A stretch of 64,000 nt of DNA. Origin: Cylindrospermum sp. NIES-4074. Lineage in GTDB: Bacteria; Cyanobacteriota; Cyanobacteriia; Cyanobacteriales; Nostocaceae. Each line of letters begins with the position of its first letter. Positions within the stretch are counted from its first letter, which is position 1. Position numbers and translations under genes: made by a program. This document shows positions 1 to 9,500 of this stretch, one piece after another. The notes beneath the pieces are model-generated. The model made no database searches, was not told the origin of the DNA, and saw nothing but the letters and a program-made list of their open reading frames with translations. The stretch lies in NCBI GenBank assembly GCA_003994795.1, contig AP018269.1, positions 744,001 through 808,000 on the forward strand, written 5' to 3'.

Positions 1-1
1 A

Positions 2-469
2 TTACATAAATTGGAAACGGGGTTGACTGTCTCCAATGGTCTGGGGTGGAGTCCTGATCAAAAAACGTTTTACCTGACAGATTCTCCTGAGAAAAAGATT
101 TATGCTTACGATTTTGCGTCAATAACAGGTAATATTAACAACCGTCGGATTTTTGTTGATTTAAATGGAGAGTCCTTTTATCCCGATGGGTTGACTGTAG
201 ATAGTCAAGGTAATATCTGGTCAGCAATGTGGGCGGGAGGGTGTGTAATTCGCTTTAATTGTCAGGGTGAGGAGATATTGCGGATAACATTACCCGTAAA
301 GCTTGTCACTAGCTGCACCTTTGGTGGCGAAGATTTGCAAACGCTATATATCACTACCGCTTCAGTTGGACTTAGTGAAGAAGAGATAGAAAAAAACTTC
401 TACTCTGGTGATTTATTCGCCCTCCAAACTGATATCACAGGATTACCTGCGTCTGAGTTTCAGGGCTAG
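2..469 (+). CDS. SMP-30/gluconolactonase family protein, C-terminal part
   Basis: The reading frame is already open at the left edge, so the 5' end of the gene lies outside the window. About 156 C-terminal residues remain. They show the beta-propeller signatures of the SMP-30/gluconolactonase/LRE family: SNGLGWSPD, then YPDGLTVDSQGNIW, then TSCTFGGEDLQTLYITTA, which in family members carry the metal-binding Asn and Asp residues. Family members are Ca/Zn-dependent lactonases that hydrolyse sugar lactones. The stop codon overlaps the convergent pgsA stop by 4 bp. The family is clear; the substrate cannot be told. Confidence 0.85.
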   Translation, partial: LHKLETGLTVSNGLGWSPDQKTFYLTDSPEKKIYAYDFASITGNINNRRIFVDLNGESFYPDGLTVDSQGNIWSAMWAGGCVIRFNCQGEEILRITLPVKLVTSCTFGGEDLQTLYITTASVGLSEEEIEKNFYSGDLFALQTDITGLPASEFQG

Positions 470-972
470 ACTTTTTCTGGTAAAAGGTAAATCCCCCCAG
501 AAATTAGTGTCAAAGCGACAGATACCCAAAAAGCAATTAGGGATGGGATTTGCCATACTTCTGGAAGGGGTGCAATCAAAATGGCGATCGCGATTATTTG
601 ACTCACTGTTTTGAGTTTTCCCCAAATATTCGCCCCTGTAATTGTTGTCTGATTTACCCGCCAACCGGCGATCGCTAATTCTCGTCCAAAAATCAAAAAT
701 ACTCCCCAAGCAGGAATTCTGCCTAACTCAATCAAAACCAGTAACGGCGCTAAAACCAACAATTTATCTACCAAAGGATCAAGAAATTTTCCTAAATCGC
801 TAATTTGGTTGAGTTTCCGCGCTAAATAGCCATCTAACCAATCAGTTAAAGCAGCAATTAAAAATATTGTTAAACATATCCATTTAGCTTCATTTGTGGG
901 ATTGTATAAACCATAAAGTAAAAATGGTATTCCCAGGAGTCGAGAAAAAGTAATCCAGTTTGGTAAAGTCAT
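466..972 (-). CDS. pgsA: CDP-diacylglycerol-glycerol-3-phosphate 3-phosphatidyltransferase
   Basis: This integral membrane enzyme makes phosphatidylglycerol phosphate from CDP-diacylglycerol and glycerol-3-phosphate. It is the first step to phosphatidylglycerol, a thylakoid lipid needed by photosystem II. The CDP-alcohol phosphotransferase motif D-G-x2-A-R-x8-G-x3-D-x3-D is complete (D47, G48, A51, R52, G61, D65, D69). Several hydrophobic helices span the 168 residues, a normal length for PgsA. The start MTLPNWIT is the usual N-terminus. It converges on the upstream lactonase gene with a 4-bp overlap. Confidence 0.93.
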   Translation of the reverse strand: MTLPNWITFSRLLGIPFLLYGLYNPTNEAKWICLTIFLIAALTDWLDGYLARKLNQISDLGKFLDPLVDKLLVLAPLLVLIELGRIPAWGVFLIFGRELAIAGWRVNQTTITGANIWGKLKTVSQIIAIAILIAPLPEVWQIPSLIAFWVSVALTLISGGIYLLPEKV

Positions 973-1053
973 TAGATTGTAATCGTCAGGCTTAATCTTT
1001 ATTATTATCTGTTCGCGTAGTCATTAGCTGACAGCAGAATAATTGTATATATT

Positions 1054-1617
1054 CTACAGCTTTAACCAACCAAATAATTCTCCTAATGTCAAATGTAAAT
1101 CACTCACTAAATCGGGTACTACTAGCACATCTTCTTCTTTGTCTAAAAATATTGGTTGTTGGTGGTGAGGATAGATTAAAATATTATATTCTTCTGGGTC
1201 AATTAACCAACCTAAACTAGTGCCATGATTTAAACAATGTAAAATATTTTTAGTAACTTTGGTTGTACTTTGTTCAGGAGAGAGGATTTCAATTGTCCAA
1301 TCTGGATAGGTGTTAAAAACATTAGTAATATTACCTTTCTCATCTACAGGAATTCTCTCCCATGCAAATACTGCCACATCTGGGACTATTGAACGTCCAC
1401 CAAATGTACAGCGTAATTCTGGAAAAGCTAAAGCGATTTTTGCATTTTCGACTACATTATTAATCGCATTAACTGACTTAGCTTGCAATCTGCTATGTTT
1501 ACCTTGTGGCATGGGTTTTTGAATTATTTCTCCATTGATATATTCACTGGCTGGTTTAGTTTCTGGTAGTTTTAAAAATTCCTCTAAAGTTAGATCACGA
1601 GTTGGTGTTGTTACCAT
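1054..1617 (-). CDS. Uma2 family (DUF820) putative endonuclease
   Basis: This 187-residue protein belongs to the Uma2/DUF820 family, which is massively expanded in cyanobacteria and has a PD-(D/E)XK-like fold. Visible family marks are the N-terminal LTLEEFLKLPETKP, then EYINGEIIQKP, a central RSIVPDVAVF strand bearing the acidic active-site residue, and DWTIEILSPEQSTTKV, which supplies the second acidic position. GTSLGWLIDPEE follows as the usual C-terminal block. The biological role of Uma2 proteins is unknown. It stands alone; its start lies about 470 bp from the toxin-antitoxin pair. Confidence 0.9.
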   Translation of the reverse strand: MVTTPTRDLTLEEFLKLPETKPASEYINGEIIQKPMPQGKHSRLQAKSVNAINNVVENAKIALAFPELRCTFGGRSIVPDVAVFAWERIPVDEKGNITNVFNTYPDWTIEILSPEQSTTKVTKNILHCLNHGTSLGWLIDPEEYNILIYPHHQQPIFLDKEEDVLVVPDLVSDLHLTLGELFGWLKL

Positions 1618-1799
1618 AATTTTTTACCTCCTACTATTTAATTTCTATTATAACCTAAACTAAGCTTACTTGTATTTAGACGCAAAGGTAAAGGAATACA
1701 CAATATTATTGTATGATTTATTTTAAATATTTTGTAAATCTATGGCATTTTATGAATAAAATTTTACAAATTGGTACTTTTCTGAGATAACGTTACAAA

Positions 1800-1955
1800 A
1801 TTACCAATATTTTATCTAGCAATACTGGTTTTGGCTTTACTTATAAAATTAAAGACTCTAATCATCCAAATCAGCCAATTCAAATTTTAAAACAACTCAA
1901 AAAGCCTACTAGATCTAAATTAAATATTGAAAATTTACCTATTTTACAACAGTAA
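1800..1955 (+). pseudogene. Possible remnant of a serine/threonine kinase N-lobe
   Basis: In one frame this stretch reads a short open segment without a usable start. It contains NTGFGFTYKIKDSNHPNQP followed by IQILKQLKKPT. This resembles the glycine loop and following beta strands of cyanobacterial Ser/Thr kinases (GGFGxTY...D...P...xxIKQLKP). Only about 50 residues are left and the catalytic loop is absent. The rest of the 466-bp spacer (1618-2083) is AT-rich, and I see no other gene in it. The kinase origin is inferred from motif resemblance only. Confidence 0.4.
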
Positions 1956-2083
1956 TAAATATTAAATCAATACTGGCAATCGGGCATTGGAACGTCTAGA
2001 ATTTTACTAAGTTAGACAAACTGGTAGCCATGTTGTTAAAATAGCCCTGAGAATAAGCTAAAATTTACTTAGGAGGACAATTT

Positions 2084-2299
2084 ATGTTACAAACTATTCA
2101 AGGAATCTATAAAAACGGCAAAATTGAACTTGCCGAAACACCAAAGGGAATTACTGAAAGCTGTGTTTTTGTTACATTCTTGGAAACAAAACCCACCAAT
2201 TGGCCAGACATAATCAGGCAACATGAAGGAGTAGAAGAAAATATCGTCTTTGAATCTTATCGAGACGAACTCATACCACCTACCGAAGTACAATTTTAA
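2084..2299 (+). CDS. Putative antitoxin of a VapBC-type pair (DUF104-like)
   Basis: A 71-residue protein is encoded just before a PIN-domain toxin, with 2 bp between stop and start. Its N-terminus (TIQGIYKNGKIELAE) resembles the DUF104/AF2212-like antitoxin pattern, a beta-rich strand pair, and the C-terminal half is acidic and probably wraps the toxin. A strong AGGAGG ribosome site lies 7 bp before the ATG (2071-2076). Antitoxin function is inferred from size, order and partner. A DNA-binding domain is not evident. Confidence 0.7.
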   Translation: MLQTIQGIYKNGKIELAETPKGITESCVFVTFLETKPTNWPDIIRQHEGVEENIVFESYRDELIPPTEVQF

Positions 2300-2301
2300 T
2301 T

Positions 2302-2709
2302 ATGGGTTATCTACTTGATACCTGTGTAGTGAGCGATTTTGTTAAGGGAGAAAAAAACACATTAAAGCGATTAAAATCAATTGTTCCTGCTGATGTTTTT
2401 ATTTCATCTTTAACAGTGATGGAGGTGAAATATGGATTAGCAATTAATCCCGAAAGAGCAGTCAAAATCCAGCCCATAATTGAAACATTCTTAATTTCGA
2501 TTACAATTTTACCTTTTAGTTCACAAGAAGCAGAAAAAGCTGCGGAAATTAGAAGTATTCTCAAAATAGCAGGGTCTCCTATTGGTGCTTATGATGTACT
2601 TATTGCAGCAACAGCAATAAGCCATAATCATATTGTTGTCACCTCTAACATTCGGGAATTTCAAAGAGTACCTAATATACAAATTGAGAATTGGCGTTTT
2701 ACTGATTGA
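2302..2709 (+). CDS. VapC-like PIN-domain ribonuclease toxin
   Basis: This 135-residue protein has the PIN layout. MGYLLDTCVVSD carries the first catalytic Asp (D6), VMEVKYG the Glu (E41), GAYDVLIAATA the third acid (D98), and VVTSNIREF the last conserved polar motif. VapC toxins are Mg-dependent endoribonucleases that cut tRNA or rRNA until neutralised by their antitoxin. All catalytic acids are present, so the toxin looks intact. It is translationally coupled to the small gene before it and has no other operon partner. Confidence 0.9.
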   Translation: MGYLLDTCVVSDFVKGEKNTLKRLKSIVPADVFISSLTVMEVKYGLAINPERAVKIQPIIETFLISITILPFSSQEAEKAAEIRSILKIAGSPIGAYDVLIAATAISHNHIVVTSNIREFQRVPNIQIENWRFTD

Positions 2710-2724
2710 ATTGCTATATCAAAT

Positions 2725-2813
2725 TTATTCATCTAGAGATTGAATTTCTTCAGCTAATTCTTCAAAGGTATTTTTACCCCTAGCTTTTGAGTTTTGAGAC
2801 TGTGTTAGGAAAT
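2725..2813 (-). pseudogene. Short C-terminal gene remnant
   Basis: On the minus strand a short frame reads SKARGKNTFEELAEEIQSL and then stops. It has a protein-like composition but no start or conserved domain, and it looks like the tail of a lost gene. It may also be chance. Confidence 0.2.
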
Positions 2814-2910
2814 GCACCTTACATATCTGGGAAATATAAAGATTTCTAGATTAGGCTTTTAGTGTACTTGCATGGGATGATCTGTATTTTGAGATTATCC
2901 AAACCAGACT

Positions 2911-4341
2911 ATGACTGACAATTCTGATTTTCGCATTGAACGGGATTCGATGGGCGATCGCCAAATTCCGAGTAACGCATACTACGGAATCCAAACCCTG
3001 CGGGCGATTGAAAACTTTCCCATTAGTGGAATTAAGCCTTTACCTACTTACGTAGATGCTTGTTTAATCATTAAAAAAGCTACCGCTATTGTTAACGGTG
3101 AACTCGGCTGCATTCCTGAAGATATTAGTGGGGCGATTGTTAAAGCCACTGAAGAAATCCTGGCTGGGAAGTTACGCGATCAATTTGTGGTGGATGTTTA
3201 TCAAGCTGGGGCTGGGACTTCCCACCACATGAATGTTAACGAGGTTTTGGCAAATCGCGCCTTAGAAATTCTGGGGGAGGAAAAAGGCAATTACAAGCTG
3301 GTAAGTCCTAATGACCATGTTAACTACGGACAGTCTACCAATGATGTAATTCCTACAGCGATTCGCATTGGTGGTTTATTGGCCCTTTCTCATACATTAC
3401 ACCCAGCTTTAGAAAAGGCGATCGCATCTCTGGAAGAAAAAGCCGCAGAATTTCAAGATATCGTCAAATCTGGCAGAACCCACCTGCAAGACGCTGTACC
3501 AGTGCGTTTGGGCGATAATTTCCGGGCTTGGGCGCACATCCTCACAGAACACCAAAACCGCATTTACACCGCTTCAGGGGATTTAATGGTGTTGGGTTTG
3601 GGCGGTAGTGCAGCGGGAACGGGGATGAATACCCATCCTTTATATCGTGCCCGTGTGGTGGAAATTCTCTCAGAACTGCTGGATACTCCCCTAGAACCCG
3701 CCCCTCACCTAATGGCAGCTATGCAGAGTATGGCACCATTTGTCAATGTTTCCGGTGCTTTGCGGAATTTGGCACAGGATTTAGTTAAAGTATCTCATGA
3801 TTTGCGGTTGATGGATTCAGGGCCAAAAACTGGGTTTAAAGAAATTCAACTACCCCCTGTGCAACCCGGTTCCTCAATTATGCCAGGGAAATATAACCCA
3901 GTCATGGCAGAGATGACATCAATGGTATGTTTTCAGGTGATGGGTTACGATAATGCGATCGCCTTTGCTGCCCAAGCGGGACAATTAGAATTGAATGTGA
4001 TGATGCCGTTGATTGCCTATAATCTGATTCACAGCATCGAAATTTTGGGTAATACCATCAACGCCCTCTCTGACAGTTGTATCCAGGGAATTACCGCTAA
4101 CCGAGAACGTTGTTTAGCTTATGCAGAAGGCAGTTTAGCATTAGTTACCGCCCTTAATCCCCATATTGGTTATCTGAATGCTGCTGCTGTCGCTAAAGAA
4201 TCTTTAGAAACTGGTAAATCCCTGCGTCAGATTGTTCTAGAACGGGGGCTGATGAGTGAAGAGGAATTAGCCACAGTCTTGAATTTAGAACAAATGAGCG
4301 AAATTTCACCCCTGAAAACAGAAACAAACACCGAGGATTAA
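2911..4341 (+). CDS. aspA: Aspartate ammonia-lyase (aspartase)
   Basis: The enzyme interconverts L-aspartate with fumarate and ammonia. The 476-residue protein carries the fumarase/aspartase signature GSSIMPGKYNP. Other blocks favour aspartase over fumarase C: YYGIQTLRAIENFPISG near the N-terminus, DVYQAGAGTSHHMNVNEV, SPNDHVNYGQSTND, SGRTHLQDAVP and the C-terminal LNPHIGYLNAA. The signature has GKYNP where E. coli aspartase has AKVNP, so some fumarase activity cannot be excluded from sequence alone. It is followed after about 70 bp by the co-directional DUF362 gene. Confidence 0.87.
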   Translation: MTDNSDFRIERDSMGDRQIPSNAYYGIQTLRAIENFPISGIKPLPTYVDACLIIKKATAIVNGELGCIPEDISGAIVKATEEILAGKLRDQFVVDVYQAGAGTSHHMNVNEVLANRALEILGEEKGNYKLVSPNDHVNYGQSTNDVIPTAIRIGGLLALSHTLHPALEKAIASLEEKAAEFQDIVKSGRTHLQDAVPVRLGDNFRAWAHILTEHQNRIYTASGDLMVLGLGGSAAGTGMNTHPLYRARVVEILSELLDTPLEPAPHLMAAMQSMAPFVNVSGALRNLAQDLVKVSHDLRLMDSGPKTGFKEIQLPPVQPGSSIMPGKYNPVMAEMTSMVCFQVMGYDNAIAFAAQAGQLELNVMMPLIAYNLIHSIEILGNTINALSDSCIQGITANRERCLAYAEGSLALVTALNPHIGYLNAAAVAKESLETGKSLRQIVLERGLMSEEELATVLNLEQMSEISPLKTETNTED

Positions 4342-4414
4342 AACAACGTGGGAAAATAGAAAAAAGAAGCAATTCTTCTTGATTCTATTTTTCACAAATC
4401 CTCATTTATCATCC

Positions 4415-5386
4415 ATGCAGACTCAAAAACCATCTGTTAGCCTAATCCGGGCTACATCTTACGAACGAGAGGCTTTACGGGAATCCTTGGAAACGCTGTT
4501 AGAACCGTTGGGGGGAATAGCGGCTTTTGTGAAAAAAGGCGATCGCGTTTTACTCAAACCCAATTTACTTACAGGGTCGCGTCCTACTAAAGAGTGTACC
4601 ACCCGCCCCGAATTGGTTTATGCAGTTGCCCAGATGGTAATTGAAGTTGGTGGTAAACCATTTTTAGGAGACAGTCCCGCTTTTGGTAGCGCTAAGGGAG
4701 TAGCAGCAGCAAATGGCTTATTACCAATTTTAGCAGAATTAAATATCCCCATTGTTGAATTCCACGGACAGCGTTACCAAACCGTCAACGAAGAATTTAA
4801 CCACCTGCGACTCTGCAAAGAAGCAATGGAAGCAGATGTGGTGATTAACCTCCCCAAAGTCAAATCTCATATGCAATTAACATTAACTTTGGGAGTAAAA
4901 AACCTGTTTGGTTGCGTCCCCGGCAAAATGAAAGCTTGGTGGCATATGGAAGCAGGGAAAGATGCCAACCGCTTTGCTCAAATGTTAGTAGAAACTGCCA
5001 GAACAATTAACCCCAATTTAACCATTTTAGATGGTATTATTGGTCATGAAGGTAATGGGCCTAGTGGCGGTGAACCTCGTCAATTGGGGGTTTTAGCAGC
5101 AGCAGCAAATGTATTTGCCCTAGATCGGGCAATGGTGGAAGTCCTCAATGTCCCACCTGCACAAGTACCCACAGTTGCCGCTTCCCAAAAATTAGGAATT
5201 TGCCCAGAACTTGCTGATATTGAATTTCCTAATTTATCTCCCGATTTACTACAAATAGAAGATTGGCGACTACCAGACACATTGATGCCCATAGATTTTG
5301 CCATGCCCCGCGTGATTAAATCTACCTTTAAGCATCTCTACATTCGCTTTATTAAGGAACCAATGAGCACTTATGGTAAAGGTTAG
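4415..5386 (+). CDS. DUF362 domain-containing protein
   Basis: The product is about 323 residues from the ATG at 4415. An in-frame TTG 36 bp upstream would add a hydrophobic stretch and is less likely. DUF362 hallmarks are GDRVLLKPNLL near the N-terminus, VINLPKVKSHMQLTLTLGVKNLFG in the middle, and DGIIGHEGNGPSGGEPR, a glycine-rich loop. The protein has no cysteine clusters of the ferredoxin-fused members. The biochemical function of the family is not settled. It may share a transcript with aspA, and a good terminator lies 150 bp downstream. Confidence 0.85.
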   Translation: MQTQKPSVSLIRATSYEREALRESLETLLEPLGGIAAFVKKGDRVLLKPNLLTGSRPTKECTTRPELVYAVAQMVIEVGGKPFLGDSPAFGSAKGVAAANGLLPILAELNIPIVEFHGQRYQTVNEEFNHLRLCKEAMEADVVINLPKVKSHMQLTLTLGVKNLFGCVPGKMKAWWHMEAGKDANRFAQMLVETARTINPNLTILDGIIGHEGNGPSGGEPRQLGVLAAAANVFALDRAMVEVLNVPPAQVPTVAASQKLGICPELADIEFPNLSPDLLQIEDWRLPDTLMPIDFAMPRVIKSTFKHLYIRFIKEPMSTYGKG

Positions 5387-5538
5387 TTTATCTTGAGATT
5401 TAAAGGAAGTTAGGGGAAAATTAAACTTCAAAATTCCTCAATTTCCTTGAAATCAAGATAGTAACAAGCGCCAATTTTGCTACAGCAATTTAAAAATTAG
5501 CATAGTAAGCTAAAACTACCCTCCGATTACTTAACCAC

Positions 5539-5566
5539 ACCGCCCTCATTTAGTGGCGGTTTTTTT
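5539..5566 (+). terminator. Rho-independent terminator
   Basis: ACCGCC and GGCGGT form a 6-bp stem around a 10-nt loop and are followed directly by seven T. It ends the transcript of the DUF362 gene, 150 bp after its stop codon. Confidence 0.8.
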
Positions 5567-5575
5567 CTCAGCTGA

Positions 5576-5607
5576 ATGTAGAGACGTTACATGTAACGTC
5601 TCTACAT
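5576..5607. repeat. Perfect 32-bp palindrome, dispersed family
   Basis: Each half reads ATGTAGAGACGTTACA or its exact complement. A second member at 54307-54336 keeps the palindrome although its centre differs (TTGCATGCAA instead of TTACATGTAA). The 391-bp spacer 5387-5777 otherwise holds the terminator and another small hairpin. Confidence 0.85.
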
Positions 5608-5653
5608 TGTGTATTGCACACAACCGAGAAGCTATATAAACAGTCCAGTGTAG

Positions 5654-5678
5654 GTTGGGTTGAGGAACGAAACCCAAC
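5654..5678. repeat. Small hairpin repeat
   Basis: GTTGGGTT and AACCCAAC enclose a 9-nt loop. It is a short intergenic inverted repeat of a type I recall as common in Nostoc-like genomes. No T tract follows, so a terminator role is unlikely. Confidence 0.55.
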
Positions 5679-5777
5679 ATATATGAGAGAACTTCTACCG
5701 CTTGCTAGGACAACAACCATTAATTTGCTATAGTTACTAATCATTGTTTAACAACAATCGCACAAGGAGGTTGAGAA

Positions 5778-6356
5778 ATGAAACCAACAGCTAACTATCA
5801 AAATCAATTCAAGCATATTTTATTTATTGCTGGAACTAGCTTAGGCTTGGCAACTTTATTTGCACAATCATTAACTGTCCAAGCCTTACCAACAATTACC
5901 ACTACTAATTATCAAATTGCCCAAAATACTAAGCAATCAAGAAAATTACCTTATAACCGCTTAGTAATTGGTGGTGTAAGTCTTTCTATGTCTGAAACCC
6001 AAGTCAAAAAAGTTTTAGGTAAACCTCTAAGCGTAAAAAATGGCAACGAGGCAGTTGCTGGGAAAACACGCACTCTTCAATATTCAGGAATTACAGTTAA
6101 GTTGCTAGAAGATGTTAAGCCAACAGGTAAATTTTTTGTTTATGAAATAGAAGCAACAAGTCCTAAATACGCCACCATCGATGGCATAAGAGTAGGTGAT
6201 AGCGCCGCAAAAGTAATGAAAATTTACGGAAAACCTTCACCAGGCAGTACTACTAGATTAGGTTATGCTGTTGATTATTCCACTCCTACATATTTTTACT
6301 TCAACCTGGAAAAGACGAAAGTCAAATCAATTATTTTCGGTGACTTTTTGGGATAA
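5778..6356 (+). CDS. Secreted protein with two BamE/SmpA-like repeats
   Basis: The 192-residue protein has an N-terminal signal peptide (hydrophobic run IAGTSLGLATLFAQSLTV, then an Ala cleavage region). The mature part has two copies of one motif: GGVSLSMSETQVKKVLGKP and DGIRVGDSAAKVMKIYGKP, each followed by a strand-rich segment. The pattern 'G-x-S/R-V/L-G-x-s-xx-V-xxxLGKP' recalls SmpA/OmlA (BamE-like) folds, as in periplasmic or outer-membrane-associated proteins. An AAGGAGG ribosome site is well placed before the ATG. The exact function is unknown. Confidence 0.7.
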   Translation: MKPTANYQNQFKHILFIAGTSLGLATLFAQSLTVQALPTITTTNYQIAQNTKQSRKLPYNRLVIGGVSLSMSETQVKKVLGKPLSVKNGNEAVAGKTRTLQYSGITVKLLEDVKPTGKFFVYEIEATSPKYATIDGIRVGDSAAKVMKIYGKPSPGSTTRLGYAVDYSTPTYFYFNLEKTKVKSIIFGDFLG

Positions 6357-6399
6357 TTATAGAAGCCTTGGCGATGAGAAATCGCAGCTACACAGACAA

Positions 6400-6455
6400 A
6401 ACCCGCCTGCGCGGGTTAAAAACCTTTATTTCCTTTTAGTCCACGCAGGTGGACT
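6400..6455. repeat. Two adjacent small hairpins
   Basis: AACCCGC/GCGGGTT (6400-6417) and AGTCCAC/GTGGACT (6438-6455) each form a 7-bp stem with a 4-nt loop. They lie between two convergent genes. They could stall or end transcription from either side but lack clear T tracts. Confidence 0.55.
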
Positions 6456-6506
6456 TCGTTCTGGTAGCCGTGAATTCTATTCGTTCGGCATTTTCCAGTA
6501 TATTTC

Positions 6507-9500
6507 CTACAACTCAATACTATACGAATCCAGGGACGATTTCCCCGCACCTTGACCCCAACGTGCATCCGGTTTCCACGCACCATTTTCTTCTTCACGG
6601 CGACGGGTGCGGACTGTTAACTTATCGCTTTCAAACTGTAGCAGGTTATATTGCCAGGGATAAGCGGGGATGAGTTCTTTGGTGGGTGCGCCGAATGTGC
6701 CTGCACAGATGCGATCGCATTTTCGCCCCTCTTTACTCATATCATAGCGGTATAAGCTGGTTTCTGCTTTGTGAATGTGACCGTGAAGAAACAAGCGGAA
6801 CCCAGCCACAGCTAACTGTTCCATAAAACCTTTATCTTTAATACGGTCATCCCAAGCACTATCAAGGGGATGATGCCAGACAGCAATTTTCATGCAATTC
6901 TTATACTCTGGATGGCGGCGAATATCAGTTAGGGCATTACTCAAAGCATCCATATTGATACTAGCGCGGGATTTGTAATGGTGATCTAATTGCCAAGCCG
7001 AGTTTAGACCGAGTATAAGGATGTTTTGGGACGGGAGATGGTCTAAGGTGTATTGCTGGCGATATTCTAGGGGATAGGGTTGATTTTTGATGGCTTGGTA
7101 GAAGTTGCTGAAATTGACAAAACGCTGTTTATATTTCTCTTCATCTCGCACTCGAATAACGCTTGTACTTTCTTGGATGTAATGACCTTCTTTGAGTTGT
7201 CCTTCATATTCATCGCGGTCAAATAGTTGGTAAGCTTGTTTTGCCATTTTCCAATTCAGGTCATGGTTCCCTGGAACAATGATAATTTGCTCAGGTTTGA
7301 GGGGGAAATCTTGGCAGAATTTGACAATAAACTCTTCAGCGGCTTGGTATTCTTCCGGGGTGGAAAAGTTAGCGATATCACCGGAAAGAATGAGAACATC
7401 AAGATGAGGAATTTTGAGGTCGTTATGTAAATCTTCTGCTAATTGGTTAGACCAAATTTGAGCTTGTTGGGAATTGCTGAAGTGCAAGTCTGAGAGGTGA
7501 AGGATATTCATTAATGTGGTAGATATGTTTTGTTTAATAATCGAAATTGTTTCTGATTTAAGCTGTAGTTGAGCGCCTATAAATTCATTACGCCAATTTT
7601 CGGCAGTAATAGCTCTGATGTCTGCACTTAATCTCGTTAATTTCTCTTTATTCTCGATTCCTAGAAAGTCACTCTTAGCTAAGTTATCAATAAAATTCAG
7701 GAGTGTATCCCGTCCTTCCAACTCTAGCACTTGGATTAAATTAACAGTGAATTGTTGGGGAGTGCCTGCTAAAGTTATTTTTTTAATTAGGGAATCGTAA
7801 CCGAAGTATAATAGTAATGTTTGGCGGTCTCTCTCTGTGTTAAGAATTGAGGAATTTAACAAAAAGTCTATTAATTGCGATCTAAGTGACATATTTTTTA
7901 ACAAAGGATTGTAGAATTTATAATGTTCTTGAATTGTTTCAATTACTTGGATAGCATGGTTGAATGTATCCCCATTATTAGCAATTACAAACTCGTCAGT
8001 ATTTAATATTTTAATTAAATCAATAACTATCTTTTCAGATTTTATTTCTCCTAGAGCAGATGCGGCACTGGAACGAACATAAAATTCTGGATATTTTAAA
8101 AGTTTAATTAATCCAGTAATAGCCTGCTCTGATTTGATTTTTCCCAGAGCAGATGCGGCAATACCACAAACATAATATTTCGGATCTTCTAGAAGTTTAA
8201 TTAATCCAGGAATAGCCTGCTCTGATTTGATTTTTCCCAGAGCGGATGCTGCACTTAGACGAACATAAGATTCTGGATCTTCTAGAAGTTTAATTAATTT
8301 GGAAACTATTCTTGCTGATTTTATTTTTCCTAGACTATATATAGCATTAGTACGAACAGAATAATCTGGGTCTTCTAAAAGTTCAATTAAGCCATTTACC
8401 ACCTGTGCTGATTTTATTCTTCCCAGAGTATCTGCGGATCTACTACGAAGATCATGTTTTGGGTATTTTCGAGTTCCAATTAAGTCAGAAATTACCTGTG
8501 AAGATTTTGTCTTTCCTAAAAGAGCAGATACGGCAATAGTACGAGCATCAGATTTTGGGTGTTTTAGAGTTTTAATTAAGCCAGAAATTGCTTGTGGGGA
8601 TTTTATTTTTTCTAGAGCATATGCGGCTCTCCCTCGAACATATGCTTCTGGATGTTCTAAAAGTTTAATTAAGCCAGGAATTGCCTCCTCTGATTTGATT
8701 TTCTCTAGTAAAGATATGGTAGTATTACGAATATCAGATTCTGGATGTTCTAAAAATTTAATTAGGACACGAATTGCTTGCGACGATTTAGTAATACCAA
8801 AAAGTCTGATTTCCAATAACTGAGGAAGTTTTAAATCAGCAATTAAATTAACTGTTTGCTCCTGCCACTCTGATTTTACCTCACCTGCTAACCTTGCCCC
8901 TAACTGCCAATCTACCTCTAAGGCTAACTTCACCACTCGCACCGCTTGCGCTTCATTCTCTATCAATTCCGCCATTAGTGACAGGGGTTCTGTCCATTTT
9001 AAATAATTCAAATAATCTCGTTTTAAACAATCATCACTGAGTTTTGGTAACAGCTTCAGCAAATATTCCGCCGTGTAATATTCCTGAATGAGTTGGTGGC
9101 GAAATTCAATTTGGTCATTTGCACCAAGTTGAATTAGATGATGGTTGAGTAAATCTTGCAGCAATTCTAAAGAACGGTCACGAGGTCTATCAAATTTTTC
9201 TTCATTCAAAAATTTGGTCAAAAGCTCTTCAGCTTCGCTTCTGGGAATGGCAACATTTAAATCTGTTCTTGTTGTTCCCTTAGTCATCACCCAGGCTAAT
9301 TGTTGCAAAAGTCGGGAACTCCAACGGCGAAACTCTACGGAAACAGGAATATCTCGTTTAAGTTTTTCGTTATAACTCTGGGTAAACAACCGAAACACAG
9401 ATCCCAAATTTGAGGGTACTTTATTCTGATTTTGCACAAAAACAGAACACAACATCCACAACAGCAAAGGCGTTTGTCCAAATTCCTGCAACCTTGTACC

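Noticed and set aside
6265-6673. Short plus-strand frames around the end of the NACHT-HEAT gene
   Set aside because: They cross the intergenic hairpins and the end of a larger gene and have no start signal.
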